Shown here: positions 62,932-63,694 of the stretch, piece by piece
Layout of the letters: the number at the start of each line of letters is the position of its first letter
How positions within the stretch are numbered: the first letter of the stretch is position 1
NCBI GenBank assembly: GCA_020024475.1
Contig: JAHHTS010000001.1
Coordinates: 1 to 63,694 of the forward strand
Length of the DNA stretch: 63,694 nucleotides
Direction of reading: 5' to 3'
Source: Oscillospiraceae bacterium
GTDB taxonomy: Bacteria > Bacillota > Clostridia > Oscillospirales > Ruminococcaceae
Notes under the pieces: model-generated
What the model was told of the DNA's origin: nothing
Databases searched by the model: none
What the model saw: only the letters and a program-made list of their open reading frames with translations
Position numbers and translations under genes: made by a program

Positions 62932-62966
62932 AATAAAAGCCACTGTAATGCAGTGGCTTTTATTTT
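62930..62966. terminator. Bidirectional terminator after the sdpRI-hydrolase operon
   Basis: A 16-bp perfect stem (62930-62945 with 62951-62966) with a 5-base loop lies between convergent genes; the central GCCACTG / CAGTGGC part is GC-rich and both flanks are A/T runs. Confidence 0.88.
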
Positions 62967-62970
62967 ATAT

Positions 62971-63645
62971 TTAATTGAAATATGCAGTGCCGCTATACCA
63001 TTCACTAGGAATAGTATTTGCTACAAAACCAGCGGTTGCTAAAGATATATATATATTTACTGGGAACATTATAATTTGTACAAGTATAAGAGGAAGGAAT
63101 AAATTTAACAATACTTGTATAATAGCAGGTAAAATTACTAATGAGAAAATAAACCGGATATAATTAAAACCTATGTACTTTGCAGATGCTTTGAAATACC
63201 AACTGGTAGGGTATGAAGTGTTAGCAGCGTATAAATACCATACATAAACTAAAAGGAAACTTATAGCAAACATAAATACAATTCCAAAAATTGATATAAT
63301 TGGGATAATTGATATTATTGGTACAATAATATATAATGCAGAATATATAAGCCAAAGAGTAATAATTATAGACATAAGTTTGCTAAAGTTTTTACTATCT
63401 GTGAAGATTATGTACATATCTTCAAAATTAGATTTTTCCTTTATATATGCGTTGAAGTAGAAGTAAGCAGAACTGGCAGAAACAAATGATGATAATAAAG
63501 TCATAGCTGAGGTTGCTATAATGTTATTTGTTGTTACTGATAAAAAAATAATATCTACAAAAGCATAAATTAGACCAGCTATAAGAAGATTTTTGTAATC
63601 AGCTAGGAAAATATTTTTTGCGTGTTGTCTTATTTGTTTGTTCAT
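62971..63645 (-). CDS. Integral membrane protein of unknown function
   Basis: The 224 residues hold about six hydrophobic helices with short loops. A basic start (MNKQIRQHAKNIF) and a polar loop (YIKEKSNFEDMYIIFTDSKNF) stand out. It resembles the DUF975-type or similar multi-helix proteins only in layout, and I cannot assign a family. AAAGGAGT precedes the ATG at 63645; the frame opens 6 codons earlier. It converges on the sdpRI operon, so it is not part of it. Confidence 0.7.
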   Translation of the reverse strand: MNKQIRQHAKNIFLADYKNLLIAGLIYAFVDIIFLSVTTNNIIATSAMTLLSSFVSASSAYFYFNAYIKEKSNFEDMYIIFTDSKNFSKLMSIIITLWLIYSALYIIVPIISIIPIISIFGIVFMFAISFLLVYVWYLYAANTSYPTSWYFKASAKYIGFNYIRFIFSLVILPAIIQVLLNLFLPLILVQIIMFPVNIYISLATAGFVANTIPSEWYSGTAYFN

Positions 63646-63694
63646 ATAAATACTCCTTTGCACTTTTTGTTTTATTATATTATAACATTTATAG

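Overview
The window is an ordinary low-GC chromosome segment from a Gram-positive, endospore-forming anaerobe of the clostridial lineage. The evidence is two tRNA-sensing T-box leaders (aspS, ileS), the sporulation genes spoVS and spoIIR, AddAB instead of RecBCD, strong AGGAGG-type ribosome binding sites, TTGACA/TATAAT promoters with 17-bp spacing, and the gene order dprA-topA-trmFO / plsX-rnc-smc-ftsY / nadD-yqeK-LCP-rsfS-leuS. I would place it near Oscillospiraceae/Ruminococcaceae, but sequence reading alone does not fix the family. I see no prophage, insertion sequence, CRISPR array or rRNA operon.

Region 1 (1-10.1 kb) holds the 3' part of an AAA ATPase, a tRNA-Arg(CCG), a membrane-anchored trigger-factor-like foldase, and a series of minus-strand genes: an M20 amidohydrolase, deoD, ymdB-spoVS, a CPBP membrane protease with tadA, and yqeY. 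It closes with aspS behind a T-box. Region 2 (10.2-24 kb) holds addB-addA (minus), a DUF378 protein, a GntR-ABC transporter operon with a palindromic operator, murC, a frameshifted hydrolase, a superoxide dismutase and an MFS carrier. Region 3 (24-28.5 kb) holds a long (type 2) ileS behind a divergent T-box, and spoIIR.

Region 4 (28.6-49.9 kb) is a nearly continuous plus-strand information-processing block. It runs from infC-rpmI-rplT (leader plus an AUU start) through an rRNA methyltransferase, dprA, topA, trmFO, a zinc-ribbon protein, plsX, rnc, a radical-SAM protein, smc, ftsY, rdgB, yhbY, a fused nadD-yqeK, an LCP protein, rsfS and leuS to rpsU. These genes link translation, tRNA and rRNA modification, chromosome condensation, protein targeting, NAD synthesis and wall assembly.

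Region 5 (50-63.7 kb) is more accessory: a PflX-like radical-SAM protein with exonuclease III, a small unknown protein, a second M20 hydrolase with an MFS carrier, YibE/F, NfeD with an SPFH protein, a modular cell-surface GH25 lysozyme, an sdpR-sdpI-like operon carrying a lipoprotein hydrolase, and an integral membrane protein.

I found no clearly new multi-gene system. The best leads are the ileS leader with a non-canonical T-box element, the sdpR/sdpI/hydrolase operon whose promoter lies between two near-identical 22-bp palindromes, the long compound hairpin directly after tadA, the extracytoplasmic trigger-factor-like protein, the possible rpsU leader hairpin, and an MFS carrier with a four-cysteine cluster.
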